Assembly: GCF_039522525.1 (NCBI RefSeq)
Contig: NZ_BAAADO010000005.1
Coordinates: 62,001 to 126,000 of the forward strand
DNA: 64,000 nucleotides
Reading direction: 5' to 3'
From: Salinibacillus aidingensis
GTDB taxonomy: Bacteria; Bacillota; Bacilli; Bacillales; Alkalibacillaceae
The notes under the pieces were generated by a model. The model was not told the DNA's origin, made no database searches, and saw nothing but the letters and a program-made list of their open reading frames with translations. A program made the position numbers and the translations under genes. The stretch's first letter is position 1. Every line of letters begins with the position of its first letter. Below are positions 24,686 through 34,091 of the stretch, piece by piece.

Positions 24686-25642
24686 ATGACCCAGCAGACA
24701 TTTGTTTATCAAGAAAAAGCCGACCAGCTCTTGCAAAATATTCAAAGAGTAATTATTGGAAAAGATGAAGTGACAAAATTAAGTATTGTAGCCTTATTAT
24801 CCGGTGGCCATGTCCTATTAGAGGATGTTCCAGGGGTAGGGAAGACGATGCTTGTTCGTGCTCTGGCGAAATCCCTGAATTGTGAGTTTAAGCGAATTCA
24901 GTTCACCCCTGATTTATTGCCCTCAGATGTAACAGGTGTTTCCATCTACAATCCAAAGGAAATGGAGTTTGAATTTCGCCCCGGGCCAATTTTGGGTAAT
25001 ATCGTTTTAGCCGATGAGATTAACCGTACATCACCCAAGACACAATCGGCTCTGTTAGAGGGGATGGAGGAAAATAGTATTACCGTTGATGGGATGAGTG
25101 TCCCGTTGAAACGCCCATTTTTTGTCATGGCGACTCAAAACCCGATTGAATATGAAGGAACGTATCCTCTTCCGGAAGCACAGCTTGATCGATTTTTAAT
25201 GAAACTGAATATGGGATATCCAAGTCCACAGGAGGAAATGGACATGTTAAATCGTACATCCCATTCCCATCCTATCGATCAAATTGAGCCAATTATGACT
25301 CAGGAAGAGCTGATTCAGCTGCAGAATGAAATTGATAACGTATTTGTCAGCCAGTCTTTACAGCGATACATTGTCGATATTACAAGCGGTACGAGAAATC
25401 ATCCACAGGTCTATTTAGGAGCCAGTCCACGCGGGTCAATCGCATTGATGAAAGCAGCCAAGGCTTATGCATTTATTCATAATCGTGATTATATTGTGCC
25501 GGATGATGTGAAGTACTTAGCTCCTTTTGTCCTGTCTCATCGAATGATTATTACTTCAGAAAGTAAGTTTGAGGATAAAGATGAAAAAATGATTGTGGAA
25601 GAAGTTTTGGCACAGACCAATGTTCCAATAGATAGGGGATAG
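24686..25642 (+). CDS. yeaC: MoxR-family AAA+ ATPase
   Basis: Cytoplasmic AAA+ chaperone-like ATPase, 318 residues. Walker A is EDVPGVGKTMLVRAL near residue 50, Walker B is LADEINRTSPKTQSALLEGM, and the sensor is MATQNPIEYEGTYPLPEAQ. The start at 24686 has GGGAGGA upstream; an in-frame ATG at 24632 lacks a ribosome site. In this family MoxR, a DUF58 protein and a transglutaminase-domain membrane protein are encoded together, as here, and are thought to act as one unit in assembling or modifying a surface or metal-binding target. Confidence 0.94.
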   Translation: MTQQTFVYQEKADQLLQNIQRVIIGKDEVTKLSIVALLSGGHVLLEDVPGVGKTMLVRALAKSLNCEFKRIQFTPDLLPSDVTGVSIYNPKEMEFEFRPGPILGNIVLADEINRTSPKTQSALLEGMEENSITVDGMSVPLKRPFFVMATQNPIEYEGTYPLPEAQLDRFLMKLNMGYPSPQEEMDMLNRTSHSHPIDQIEPIMTQEELIQLQNEIDNVFVSQSLQRYIVDITSGTRNHPQVYLGASPRGSIALMKAAKAYAFIHNRDYIVPDDVKYLAPFVLSHRMIITSESKFEDKDEKMIVEEVLAQTNVPIDRG

Positions 25643-25644
25643 AT

Positions 25645-26910
25645 ATGGGTACGATTATAAAATACGGTCTAAAATTGCTCGGTATCCTTTTGCCGGCAGG
25701 AGTTTTGTATGCATATGCAATGTTTCAGGGCGGTTTTGTCAGCTGGTTTCTATTTTTTAGTACTCTCCCAATATTTCTATATATGATGCTATTATTCTTT
25801 TATCCAATGGCCCGTATTAAATTGGAGCGAAACATTTCCACGGTCATTACAGAAACGGGGAGTACAATCGAGGTGGACATAACCTTTAAACGTCCCCGAT
25901 TGCTTCCCTTGTATTACTGTATCATTGAAGATATTTTACCTGATTCAGTCCAGTACAGGGATACGAAGAGAAAAAAGTTTGCACATATGGCCAGTCCGGA
26001 TGTGCTGAAAGAGAACCGAAAAGCCAAAAAGGTCATTTTTCCCTGGTTTAAAGGGACGTTTTCCTTTAAATATCAAATCGATGAAGTGCCAAGAGGAGAG
26101 CATCTTTTTCATCAGGTTCGGGTTGTTACCGGTGATTTTATTGGATTCATTAAAAGAGAGAAAACCTTTGAAGTTCAGGATTCTGTTATGGTTTACCCCA
26201 TGGAACGAAAGCTGCTGCTTCATAAGCATGCCCAAAGCTTTGAGGAAGGAGAATCCAGCTCATACAATCGTATGGTAAAAAATACGATGGCTGTATCAGG
26301 GGTTCGTGAATATGTACCAGGTGACCGGATGTCCTGGATTGATTGGAAGGCAACAGCCAAAAACAACGCAATGATGACTAAGGAGTTTGAACAGGAAAAA
26401 AGTCAGGATATGTATATTCTATTTGATGCATCTAAGATTGACTCTTATAATTGGCTGAATTTCGAGGGGGCCGTGGAGGTTGCGGTATCTCTGATAGATA
26501 CGATTAAAGAAGAATCAGCCCAGTTGTTCTTTGCGTCCTTAGGGGCTGACCGAAAAGTCATTCCTGTTCACAAGAACCCGATGAGCAAGGAACAGGTCAA
26601 ACGCTACCTGACAACCGTGCAGCCTGAAAATAACCTGCCATTTGGTCAGATGATAAAACAGGAGACAGGTAATCTGCCAAAGGGCTATATGTCAATGGTT
26701 ATTACCACTGATTTATCACTGGAGCTTTATGAGACTTTACTTCATTTAAACAGGAAGAGTTCCCGTATCGTGCTCTTTTTAGTCAAATCAGGCTCACTAG
26801 TTTCAGGTGAAGAACATCAGCGGTTGAAGTACTTGAAAAGTAGTGGCGTTGTCATCAATTTGCTGACAGAAGAAATATTAACGAAGGAAAAAATTGAGGT
26901 GAACGCGTAA
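25645..26910 (+). CDS. yeaD: DUF58 protein with VWA-like domain
   Basis: 421 residues. Two N-terminal membrane helices (about 8-55) precede a beta-rich region, the DUF58 signature VREYVPGDRMSWIDWKATAK near residues 218-237, and a VWA-like fold after it (DMYILFDASK). It starts two bases after yeaC and ends one base before the next gene, so the three are co-translated. Its exact role is unknown. Confidence 0.93.
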   Translation: MGTIIKYGLKLLGILLPAGVLYAYAMFQGGFVSWFLFFSTLPIFLYMMLLFFYPMARIKLERNISTVITETGSTIEVDITFKRPRLLPLYYCIIEDILPDSVQYRDTKRKKFAHMASPDVLKENRKAKKVIFPWFKGTFSFKYQIDEVPRGEHLFHQVRVVTGDFIGFIKREKTFEVQDSVMVYPMERKLLLHKHAQSFEEGESSSYNRMVKNTMAVSGVREYVPGDRMSWIDWKATAKNNAMMTKEFEQEKSQDMYILFDASKIDSYNWLNFEGAVEVAVSLIDTIKEESAQLFFASLGADRKVIPVHKNPMSKEQVKRYLTTVQPENNLPFGQMIKQETGNLPKGYMSMVITTDLSLELYETLLHLNRKSSRIVLFLVKSGSLVSGEEHQRLKYLKSSGVVINLLTEEILTKEKIEVNA

Positions 26911-26911
26911 T

Positions 26912-29101
26912 ATGCGTTTAGAGACGAACCAACAGCAACGTCAGTTTTGGTTAAATTCGATCATATATATCGGCAGTTTTTTACTGTTTTGGGAATGGCT
27001 GAGACCGTTAGATCAAATAACGGATACAGGGAATGTCAGTATTTTTGTTTTGTATACGATGTTCTGCTTTTTCCTGTCTTATATGCAGCTTCAATGGTGG
27101 ATCACATCTCCTCTTAAATTATTTGGTCTGCTTTTTATACTGGATGGATTGTTCTTTTCGGAAACCTTTCTGAGCTCTGCCTGGTTCCAGCATTTATTTT
27201 CTGACATTCAGTGGAATACAGAAGCCATGCTATCACAGCAATGGTGGGAAATGACGGCTTTGTTCCGTTCGCTTCTATTCCTGGTCTTATTGTGGCTGAT
27301 GAGCTACCTGCTCTACTACTGGTTTGTGATTGCAAAACGAACGTTATTTTTTGTGATTCTAACCTTCATCTTTCTTACAGTTACAGACACGTTCACTGTA
27401 TATGACGCCAGGTATGCCATCGTTCGGACATTTTTTATTTCGATGATGATATTAGGTGTGACCAATCTTCAGCGTGTGCTTATGAAAGAAAAGCTGTTTA
27501 AGCTGCCAAAGGGGAATTATGTTTCCTGGGTATTGCCGCTTATAACCCTTGTCGTTGTTTCGAGTGTGATTGGATATTTGGCCCCTAAGTCCAGTCCTCA
27601 ATGGCCGGACCCTGTTCCTTTTATTCAAACCACAGCCTCTGATGTGACGGGAAGCGGTGGCGGTTCAGGTTCAGCCATTAAAAAGGTTGGCTACGGGGAG
27701 AACGATGAGCGTCTGGGAGGATCCTTTGTACAGGATCATTCCGTCGTTTTTGAAGCTACGGTAGAAGATGCTCAATACTGGAAGATTGAAACGAAAGATG
27801 TTTACACAGGAAAAGGATGGGTTCGGTCGGAGCAGGCTGAACAGGAATCCTTTACCTTCAGCCCGGATGGATCTATATTTATTACCGATATATCAGGTTC
27901 AGTCGAAACGAAGGAACAGCGGGGAACCATTTCATTTAATGAAGCAGAAGTGCTGCCAAAATTGGTATATCCATATGGAATAACAGAGGTTCAGCCAGAG
28001 GGGAATTCATCCTATACCTTTTCTTATAATCAAAGAACAGGAGAAATTTACCCCCGTCAAGGCAGTGAAGAGGTATCTGTCCCTGATTATGCGGTTACCT
28101 ATGATCAGCCAACATACTCCTTGAAAAATTTACGGGAGAGCAGCGAGGAGGATCCGCAGGCTATTCAGGATCAATATACACAAGTACCGGAGACATTACC
28201 CTCCAGAGTTCAGGAACTGGCACAGGAATTAACGGCTGAGGAAACGAATCGTTATGACAGAGCCAAAGCAATAGAGGACCACTTTGATTCCTCGGACTTT
28301 CAATATCGTACGACAAATGTACCTGTTCCTGGTGAAGATCAGGATTATGTGGATCAATTCCTGTTTGAATCCCAGGTAGGATACTGTGATAACTTTTCCA
28401 CATCCATGGTTATGCTATTACGCTCTATTGATATTCCGGCCAGATGGGTAAAAGGATTTGCACCCGGGGAAGTCGTTGACCGGTCAGCTGAAGCTAACAC
28501 TTATGAGATTACGAACTCAAATGCCCATTCCTGGGTGGAGGTTTATTTTCCGAACATTGGATGGGTCCCTTTTGAACCGACAAAGGGCTTTTATAATCCG
28601 ATTGATTTGACCTCGGGACAGGATTTAGAGGAATTGATTAACCAAAATGAGGATGTACCAGTCAGTGAGATGGAAGAACAGACTCCTGAAACCAGCACAG
28701 AGGAAGAATCCAGTTCCGGTTTTAGTTGGAATATTTCGATGAACCAGATGATCATCACAGGTCTTATTCTTTTAGGAATTCTGGGTATCCTGTACTGGAA
28801 AAGGTACACAATCGCATATTGGTTCAAACGGAGGCAGTGGACGAAAAATACAGATATTGAAACGTATATGAAGTCCTATCGTTTTCTGCTCTCTCTTCTT
28901 AACCATAAAGGATACAAAAGAGACTCAGATCAGACCCTGCGTGAATATGCCAATATGGTGGATTACCGGCTTCGTACAAACGAAATGGGACGGCTGACAA
29001 ACGCTTATGAACGAATTTTATATCGGGATGAGCAGGATATCAGCGACTGGACCCGCAAACAGGAACTCTGGGAAAATCTCATCAGGAAAATCATGTCTTG
29101 A
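26912..29101 (+). CDS. yebA: Transglutaminase-like membrane protein (TgpA/DUF3488 type)
   Basis: 729 residues. An N-terminal block of about six membrane helices (residues 15-225) is followed by a large extracellular part with a transglutaminase core: catalytic Cys in GYCDNFSTSMVMLLRS, His in NSNAHSWVEVYFP, and the acidic residue region in WVPFEPTKGF. A further helix (about 605-625) and a cytoplasmic DUF4129-like tail close the protein. It completes the yeaC-yeaD-yebA unit. Confidence 0.93.
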   Translation: MRLETNQQQRQFWLNSIIYIGSFLLFWEWLRPLDQITDTGNVSIFVLYTMFCFFLSYMQLQWWITSPLKLFGLLFILDGLFFSETFLSSAWFQHLFSDIQWNTEAMLSQQWWEMTALFRSLLFLVLLWLMSYLLYYWFVIAKRTLFFVILTFIFLTVTDTFTVYDARYAIVRTFFISMMILGVTNLQRVLMKEKLFKLPKGNYVSWVLPLITLVVVSSVIGYLAPKSSPQWPDPVPFIQTTASDVTGSGGGSGSAIKKVGYGENDERLGGSFVQDHSVVFEATVEDAQYWKIETKDVYTGKGWVRSEQAEQESFTFSPDGSIFITDISGSVETKEQRGTISFNEAEVLPKLVYPYGITEVQPEGNSSYTFSYNQRTGEIYPRQGSEEVSVPDYAVTYDQPTYSLKNLRESSEEDPQAIQDQYTQVPETLPSRVQELAQELTAEETNRYDRAKAIEDHFDSSDFQYRTTNVPVPGEDQDYVDQFLFESQVGYCDNFSTSMVMLLRSIDIPARWVKGFAPGEVVDRSAEANTYEITNSNAHSWVEVYFPNIGWVPFEPTKGFYNPIDLTSGQDLEELINQNEDVPVSEMEEQTPETSTEEESSSGFSWNISMNQMIITGLILLGILGILYWKRYTIAYWFKRRQWTKNTDIETYMKSYRFLLSLLNHKGYKRDSDQTLREYANMVDYRLRTNEMGRLTNAYERILYRDEQDISDWTRKQELWENLIRKIMS

Positions 29102-29152
29102 TTCTTGTGAAAGAGATTGATAGAATGAGAAAAACTTAATGAAAGATTCATT

Positions 29153-29291
29153 CCTTCATATATCCTCGATAATACGGTTCGAGAGTCTCTACCGGGATAC
29201 CTTAAATATCCCGACTATGAAGGCAGGATGGACGTATAGCATGTACTGGATTTCTGCCTTCTTTTCGTTTGAGGGTGGAAATCCTTTTTTT
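29153..29291 (+). ncRNA. Guanine riboswitch with terminator, controlling guaA
   Basis: The aptamer spans 29153-29223: P1 arms CCTTCATA and TATGAAGG, and core strings ATACGG, GTCTCTACC and GACTATG. The base after GA at the ligand site is C, the guanine-specific form. The terminator is GGATTTCTGCCTTC (29248-29261) with GAGGGTGGAAATCC (29271-29284) and seven Ts. GAAGGCAG (29219-29226) can pair with CTGCCTTC as antiterminator and shares bases with P1, so guanine should switch the gene off. Confidence 0.93.
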
Positions 29292-29337
29292 ACAGAATTT
29301 TAATGTTAGCCATCAAATTGTTCAGGGGTGAATGCGA

Positions 29338-30879
29338 ATGGAAGGTAAACAGCAAGGAATGATTGTTGTATTGGATTTTGGAAGTCAATATAATCAGTTA
29401 ATCACCAGAAGAATCCGGGAAATGGGGGTTTACAGTGAGCTTCATTCCCATCGTCTGACAGCAGAAGAGATAAAACAGATGAAACCAGCGGGCATCATTC
29501 TTTCGGGGGGACCAAACAGCGTTTATGAAGAGGACAGTTTTCGCTGTGACCCGGAAATTTTCAATATGGGTGTGCCAGTATTAGGCATTTGCTATGGAAT
29601 GCAACTGATGGTTCACCATTATGGAGGAAATGTGGAACAGGCTGATGACAGGGAATATGGAAAAGCGGAAATCAGCATCAGGCATGAGGAGGGCTTGTTT
29701 GATCGTCTGCCTCATGAGCAGATAGTCTGGATGAGTCATAGTGACAAAGTGATAGAGGCGCCAGATGATTTTACGGTTGATGCGGTAAGTGCATCCTGTC
29801 CTGTTGCGGCCATCAGCCATTCGCAGCATCCTCTATATGGCGTTCAGTTTCATCCTGAGGTCAATCACACAACCTATGGCAATGATTTGCTGAAAAACTT
29901 TATTTTTCATGTTTGTCAGGCTGAAGCGAATTGGTCTATGGAAAACTTTATTGAGATGCAGTCGGAAAAAATTCGTCAGCAAGTGGGCGACAGAAATGTA
30001 TTATGTGCGTTAAGCGGAGGTGTTGATTCCTCGGTTGTAGCGGCCTTGATTCACCAGGCAATCGGGGACCAGCTGACTTGTGTTTTTGTGGATCATGGAT
30101 TGCTCCGAAAGCATGAAGCGGATACCGTAATGGATACGTTCCGGGATCAGTTTCACATGAATGTGATTAAAATTGATGCCAAAGACCGATTCCTTCAAAA
30201 GCTTGCCGGCGTGTCAGATCCTGAGAAAAAGCGTAAAATCATTGGTAATGAATTTATTTATGTTTTCGATGAGGAAGCATCTAAGCTCGAACACATGGAT
30301 TTCCTGGCTCAGGGCACCCTTTACACCGATATTATTGAGAGTGGAACTGAAACGGCACAAACCATTAAGTCTCACCATAATGTAGGTGGACTGCCTGAGC
30401 ATATGAAGTTTGACTTAATTGAGCCTCTTAACACGTTATTTAAGGATGAGGTTCGTGAGCTTGGACTGCAGCTGGGACTGCCTGAGGATATTGTCTGGAG
30501 ACAGCCATTTCCTGGACCGGGGCTGGCTATAAGGGTTCTTGGAGAGGTCACAGAAGAAAAACTGGCGATCGTTCGGGAATCAGATGCGATTTTGCGTGAT
30601 GAAATTGCAAAAGCAGGTCTTGAGAAGGAAATCTGGCAGTACTTTACCGTGTTGCCGAATATTAAGAGTGTCGGCGTTATGGGAGACTCCCGGACATACG
30701 ATCATACCATAGCCATTCGCGCTGTTACGTCTGTGGATGGGATGACATCCGACTGGGCACGGGTTCCTTTAGAAGTTCTGGAAAAAATCTCGAACAGGAT
30801 GGTCAACGAAGTCAATCAGATTAACCGTGTTGTTTATGATGTGACCAGTAAGCCACCATCCACCATTGAATGGGAATAA
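29338..30879 (+). CDS. guaA: GMP synthase (glutamine-hydrolysing)
   Basis: Makes GMP from XMP, ATP and glutamine. 513 residues, the same length as in B. subtilis. N-terminal amidotransferase with GICYGMQLM (nucleophile Cys near residue 82) and FHPEV; ATP-pyrophosphatase loop ALSGGVDSSVVA near residue 224; C-terminal dimer domain ending in TSKPPSTIEWE. The start at 29338 is seven bases after AGGGGTG; ATG 29332 would be too close. Controlled by the guanine riboswitch just upstream. Confidence 0.97.
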   Translation: MEGKQQGMIVVLDFGSQYNQLITRRIREMGVYSELHSHRLTAEEIKQMKPAGIILSGGPNSVYEEDSFRCDPEIFNMGVPVLGICYGMQLMVHHYGGNVEQADDREYGKAEISIRHEEGLFDRLPHEQIVWMSHSDKVIEAPDDFTVDAVSASCPVAAISHSQHPLYGVQFHPEVNHTTYGNDLLKNFIFHVCQAEANWSMENFIEMQSEKIRQQVGDRNVLCALSGGVDSSVVAALIHQAIGDQLTCVFVDHGLLRKHEADTVMDTFRDQFHMNVIKIDAKDRFLQKLAGVSDPEKKRKIIGNEFIYVFDEEASKLEHMDFLAQGTLYTDIIESGTETAQTIKSHHNVGGLPEHMKFDLIEPLNTLFKDEVRELGLQLGLPEDIVWRQPFPGPGLAIRVLGEVTEEKLAIVRESDAILRDEIAKAGLEKEIWQYFTVLPNIKSVGVMGDSRTYDHTIAIRAVTSVDGMTSDWARVPLEVLEKISNRMVNEVNQINRVVYDVTSKPPSTIEWE

Positions 30880-30982
30880 AACGAATAATAGTAATTAAGT
30901 TTTAGTAAAATATTCGTAATTCAGTTGACAAAAGGCAAAAGACTCCTTTACAATGAAAGTGAACTTAATAATAAGAAGAAAT

Positions 30983-31173
30983 ACCATCGTATAATTTTGG
31001 GGATATGGCCCATGAGTTTCTACCGGACCGCCGTAAATGGTCTGACTACGAGGGTGATTGCATACATTTTCCTTGCTGATTTTCTGTATTTTCAGGATGG
31101 ATGAAAACCTGACACGTATGCAGTTTCCTTCCGTACGCAGACACTTCTGGCTATAGCCGGGGGTGTCTTTTTT
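30983..31173 (+). ncRNA. Guanine riboswitch with terminator, controlling pbuG
   Basis: The aptamer spans 30983-31055 with P1 TCGTA/TACGA, core GATATGG, GTTTCTACC and GACTACG; C at the ligand position marks guanine or hypoxanthine. The terminator at 31139-31173 is a 13-base stem (AGACACTTCTGGC with GCCGGGGGTGTCT) and six Ts. The distance between aptamer and terminator is longer than before guaA; GCATAC/GTATGC may form an intermediate stem. Confidence 0.92.
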
Positions 31174-31205
31174 CTTTCATTAAAACAAACCAGGGAGGAA
31201 GGGAA

Positions 31206-32522
31206 ATGAAAAAGTTTTTTAATTTTGATCAGCTCGGAACCGACTATCGTAGAGAAACCATTGCGGGTATGACCACGTTCTTATCTATGGCTTATATTTT
31301 ATTCTTAAATCCGAGCATTTTATCACTACAGGATGTACCGGATCTGGCAAACCGAATGGATGCAGGGGCCATATTTACTGCTACTGCACTGGCTGCGGCC
31401 ATTGGGACATTAATCATGGGTCTGCTTGCCAAATATCCGATTGCATTAGCGCCGGGCATGGGATTGAATGCATTTTTTGCCTATACGGTAGTGTTAACAT
31501 GGGAAATTCCATGGCAGACAGCTCTTGCGGGGGTGCTTGCTTCAGGACTTATTTTTATCGTGCTGACCCTGACAGGAATTCGGGAAACGATTATTAATGC
31601 CATTCCTGCCCAAATGAAAATGGCGGTTGGTGCGGGGATCGGTTTGTTTATTGCTTTTCTCGGTTTACAGAATGCAGGAATTGTTGTTGCCGAGCCAAGT
31701 ACGTTAGTTGCTTTAGGTGACTTAACAAAACCTACCACTCTATTAGCTGTGTTTGGGATATTCATAACAGTCATTTTACTGGTTCTTGGCTTTAAAGGCG
31801 GTATTTTCTATGGAATGATTATCACATCCATTGCCGGGATGATCGTCGGTCTGATTGACACCCCCGATCAAATCGTTGGAAGTGTCCCAAGTCTGGCCCC
31901 AACCTTTGGCGAAGCGGTTGCCCACTTTGGAGATATCTTCACAATGGAAATGCTTGTTGTGATTCTTACCTTCCTGTTTGTTGATTTCTTTGATACAGCA
32001 GGGACGTTAGTGGCAGTCGCTACGCAGGCGGGTTTAATGAAGGATAATAAGCTGCCCCGTGCAGGAAAAGCGCTATTTTCCGACTCGGCTGCTACAGTTG
32101 CCGGAGCGGTATTGGGGACATCGACTACAACATCCTATGTAGAATCAACCTCGGGTGTAGGCGCAGGGGGACGTACCGGTTTTGCATCAGTCGTTACAGC
32201 TGGTTTATTCCTGCTCGCACTGTTCTTTTCCCCGCTGCTGGGTGTGGTAACTTCCCAGGTTACAGCTGCAGCACTGGTCATCGTCGGTGTCATGATGGCA
32301 TCCAACCTGAAAAATATAGAATGGGATCAATTTGAGATTGCCGTACCTGCCTTTTTAACCGTTGTGACGATGCCTTTAACCTACAGCATTGCAACCGGAA
32401 TTGCCATTGGTTTTGTATTTTATCCGCTAACCCTGATTTTAAAAGGGCGTACAAAAGAAATTCATCCGATTATGTATGGATTATTTGTCGTCTTCGTTCT
32501 GTATTTTATTTTCTTAAGTTAA
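31206..32522 (+). CDS. pbuG: Guanine/hypoxanthine permease
   Basis: Purine importer of the AzgA-like NCS2 family, 438 residues with about 12-14 membrane segments. The opening FFNFDQLGTDYRRETIAGM and MAYILFLNPSIL is typical, as is DFFDTAGTLVAVATQAG near residue 260. GGGAGGAAGGGAA precedes the ATG. Its riboswitch ties uptake to the guanine pool, as in B. subtilis. Confidence 0.95.
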   Translation: MKKFFNFDQLGTDYRRETIAGMTTFLSMAYILFLNPSILSLQDVPDLANRMDAGAIFTATALAAAIGTLIMGLLAKYPIALAPGMGLNAFFAYTVVLTWEIPWQTALAGVLASGLIFIVLTLTGIRETIINAIPAQMKMAVGAGIGLFIAFLGLQNAGIVVAEPSTLVALGDLTKPTTLLAVFGIFITVILLVLGFKGGIFYGMIITSIAGMIVGLIDTPDQIVGSVPSLAPTFGEAVAHFGDIFTMEMLVVILTFLFVDFFDTAGTLVAVATQAGLMKDNKLPRAGKALFSDSAATVAGAVLGTSTTTSYVESTSGVGAGGRTGFASVVTAGLFLLALFFSPLLGVVTSQVTAAALVIVGVMMASNLKNIEWDQFEIAVPAFLTVVTMPLTYSIATGIAIGFVFYPLTLILKGRTKEIHPIMYGLFVVFVLYFIFLS

Positions 32523-32537
32523 TCAATTGTTTATGGG

Positions 32538-32572
32538 AGCCCCAGTCCGGTTTGTCCGGGCTGGGGCTTTTT
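32538..32572 (+). terminator. pbuG terminator
   Basis: AGCCCCAGTCCGG (32538-32550) pairs with CCGGGCTGGGGCT (32556-32568), one wobble, five-base loop, then five Ts. The following gene fragment opens within the T-run. Confidence 0.93.
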
Positions 32573-33209
32573 GGATGGAGGGCTGGTTTCCGGGGTGGGT
32601 GACTTTTCCGACCCGCTGCAGCAGGTGAAGCATCAGAAATATCAATTTGAAAGGTGGCTCGAGGACATTAAAGTTTCAGGAATTCCCGTTGAACACCTGG
32701 TTGTTATGGCCAACCCCAAGTCAATTTTAAAAACAACCAACCCTAAGTCAGAATATGTCAATAGGGTTCTGCATAGCACTCATCTGTTGGAGAAAATAAA
32801 TGAAATGCAGGCAGCCTATCCGAAAGACGTGCTGACGCTAAAGCAAATTCGTTCCTTATCCAAACGGCTAATCAAGAGCAACGTACCTGAAGATCCAGAT
32901 ATCCTCAATCTGTTTGAAGTCGCAAAAACAGACCTCATTACAGGTGTGCAGTGCCCCAATTGTGAAAATGCTCCGATGAAAAGAAAATCGGGAAAGTGGA
33001 TTTGCCCTCATTGTAAAATCTCTTCTAAGGATGCTCATGCTCAGGCCCTTCAGGATTACGCCTTATTAATGGATAAAACGATAAACAATCAGGAGGCACG
33101 GAAATTTTTGCAAGTTGAATCTCCATCTGTTGCTTATAACTTGCTTCAATCCACAGGTGCCACCCAATCAGGAAAAAACAGAACGCGTGTATATCACTTA
33201 ATATCATGA
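32571..33209 (+). pseudogene. 5'-truncated NERD-domain protein with zinc ribbon
   Basis: The 212-residue frame starts directly in the pbuG terminator, without a ribosome site (only TTG 32571 or an internal GTG). It lacks the N-terminal half of the nuclease-related (NERD) domain with the catalytic region. What remains is the end of NERD (FSDPLQQVKHQKYQFERWL, then EHLVVMANPKSILK), a helical part and a C-terminal zinc ribbon (CPNC ... CPHC) near residues 128-147. Most likely a gene decayed or cut at its 5' end. If it is translated it cannot be a NERD nuclease. Confidence 0.75.
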
Positions 33210-33304
33210 GATCTTTGCTGGATGTAAATGATCACCATATTCATGGATAACCATGGGTATGGTGTTTTTTTATGGACTTGACTATGTTGCGTATGAATTT
33301 TTCC

Positions 33305-33803
33305 GACCGATAATCTGATCGATAAAAGGGGGTTTTTGATTGATAAATGCGGTGCAGCAACGGATAAACCCGCTGTTTTGGTTGATACTTCCTTAATTTT
33401 GACCGATTGCCGGGCGCCTGACGGATAAATAGGTAAAACTGATCGATAAATGACGGAAACAGGTGGATAAATCGGTAAAAAAGACTTGATTATCACCCAA
33501 ATCAACCGATTAAACCCTGACATAGATTGATAAAATTTTCCCTGTAAAAATGAAGAGCGATAAAAATCAGAATTAGATTGATACAGCTTGAATACCCGTT
33601 GATAAAGCAGGAAAACCGATTGATTCAACCAGCACATAGATCGATACGTACGCGCCGCGCTCCCGATACCTGCTTACATCAACATAAACAAACCGATAAA
33701 TAATAGAATCTGATTGATTAAATCCGAAACCCGATTGATAAATGACGGAAATTGATTGATTCCAAAATATTTAGATTGATAATGCATCGCCAAGATTGAC
33801 ATC
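33305..33803 (+). repeat. Degenerate array of a 10-base motif at 21-base steps (array 1)
   Basis: Twenty-four copies of a motif near GATTGATAAA begin at 33305, 33318, 33338, 33359, 33380, 33401 | 33420, 33441, 33462, 33483, 33504, 33525 | 33555, 33576, 33597, 33618, 33639, 33661 | 33691, 33712, 33733, 33754, 33774 and 33794. Steps inside a group are mostly 21 (13 and 20-22 at a few places) and between groups 19, 30 and 30, so the array falls into four groups of six. The 11 bases between motifs are not conserved. The gap is non-coding: the minus-strand frames through it show only a seven-residue rhythm caused by the 21-base step. From 33804 to 34091 the pattern fades and I see nothing else. 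Confidence 0.85.
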
Positions 33804-34091
33804 TAGTCAACCACGCACCCCGATCCAGGATGAATCATCCCCAAACACATTAAAAAATGCCCAAATCCAGGCAAAGTCTCATCCATTAAACCGCACCATC
33901 ACCTTCAGACCACATCAAAGCAGGTGGAAAATAAAATGCATAACAAAATCCAGAGTGCCTGACCCTGGATTTACGCTTTGGCCTCATCAAATTGAACATC
34001 TGGAAACTTTCCTCACTCCTGAGACTGCAGCCCTCAATCCCCAACCCCCAACCCCATTATCCATCCCCATTATAAAGAGAACCAACCGCCT

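Noticed and set aside
29153..29223. Adenine-type riboswitch before guaA
   Set aside because: The TATG string first suggested a U at the ligand site, but alignment on GA-N-TATG puts C there, the guanine form.
29219..29261. GAAGGCAG/CTGCCTTC as the terminator (an on-switch)
   Set aside because: A longer 14-base stem ending in seven Ts exists at 29248-29284; the shorter pairing is the antiterminator.
33194..33637. 147-residue minus-strand protein
   Set aside because: It lies over array 1; its seven-residue rhythm comes from the 21-base step and there is no ribosome site.
33305..33803. CRISPR array
   Set aside because: The recurring unit is only about 10 bases and degenerate, the intervals are 11 bases, and no cas gene is near.
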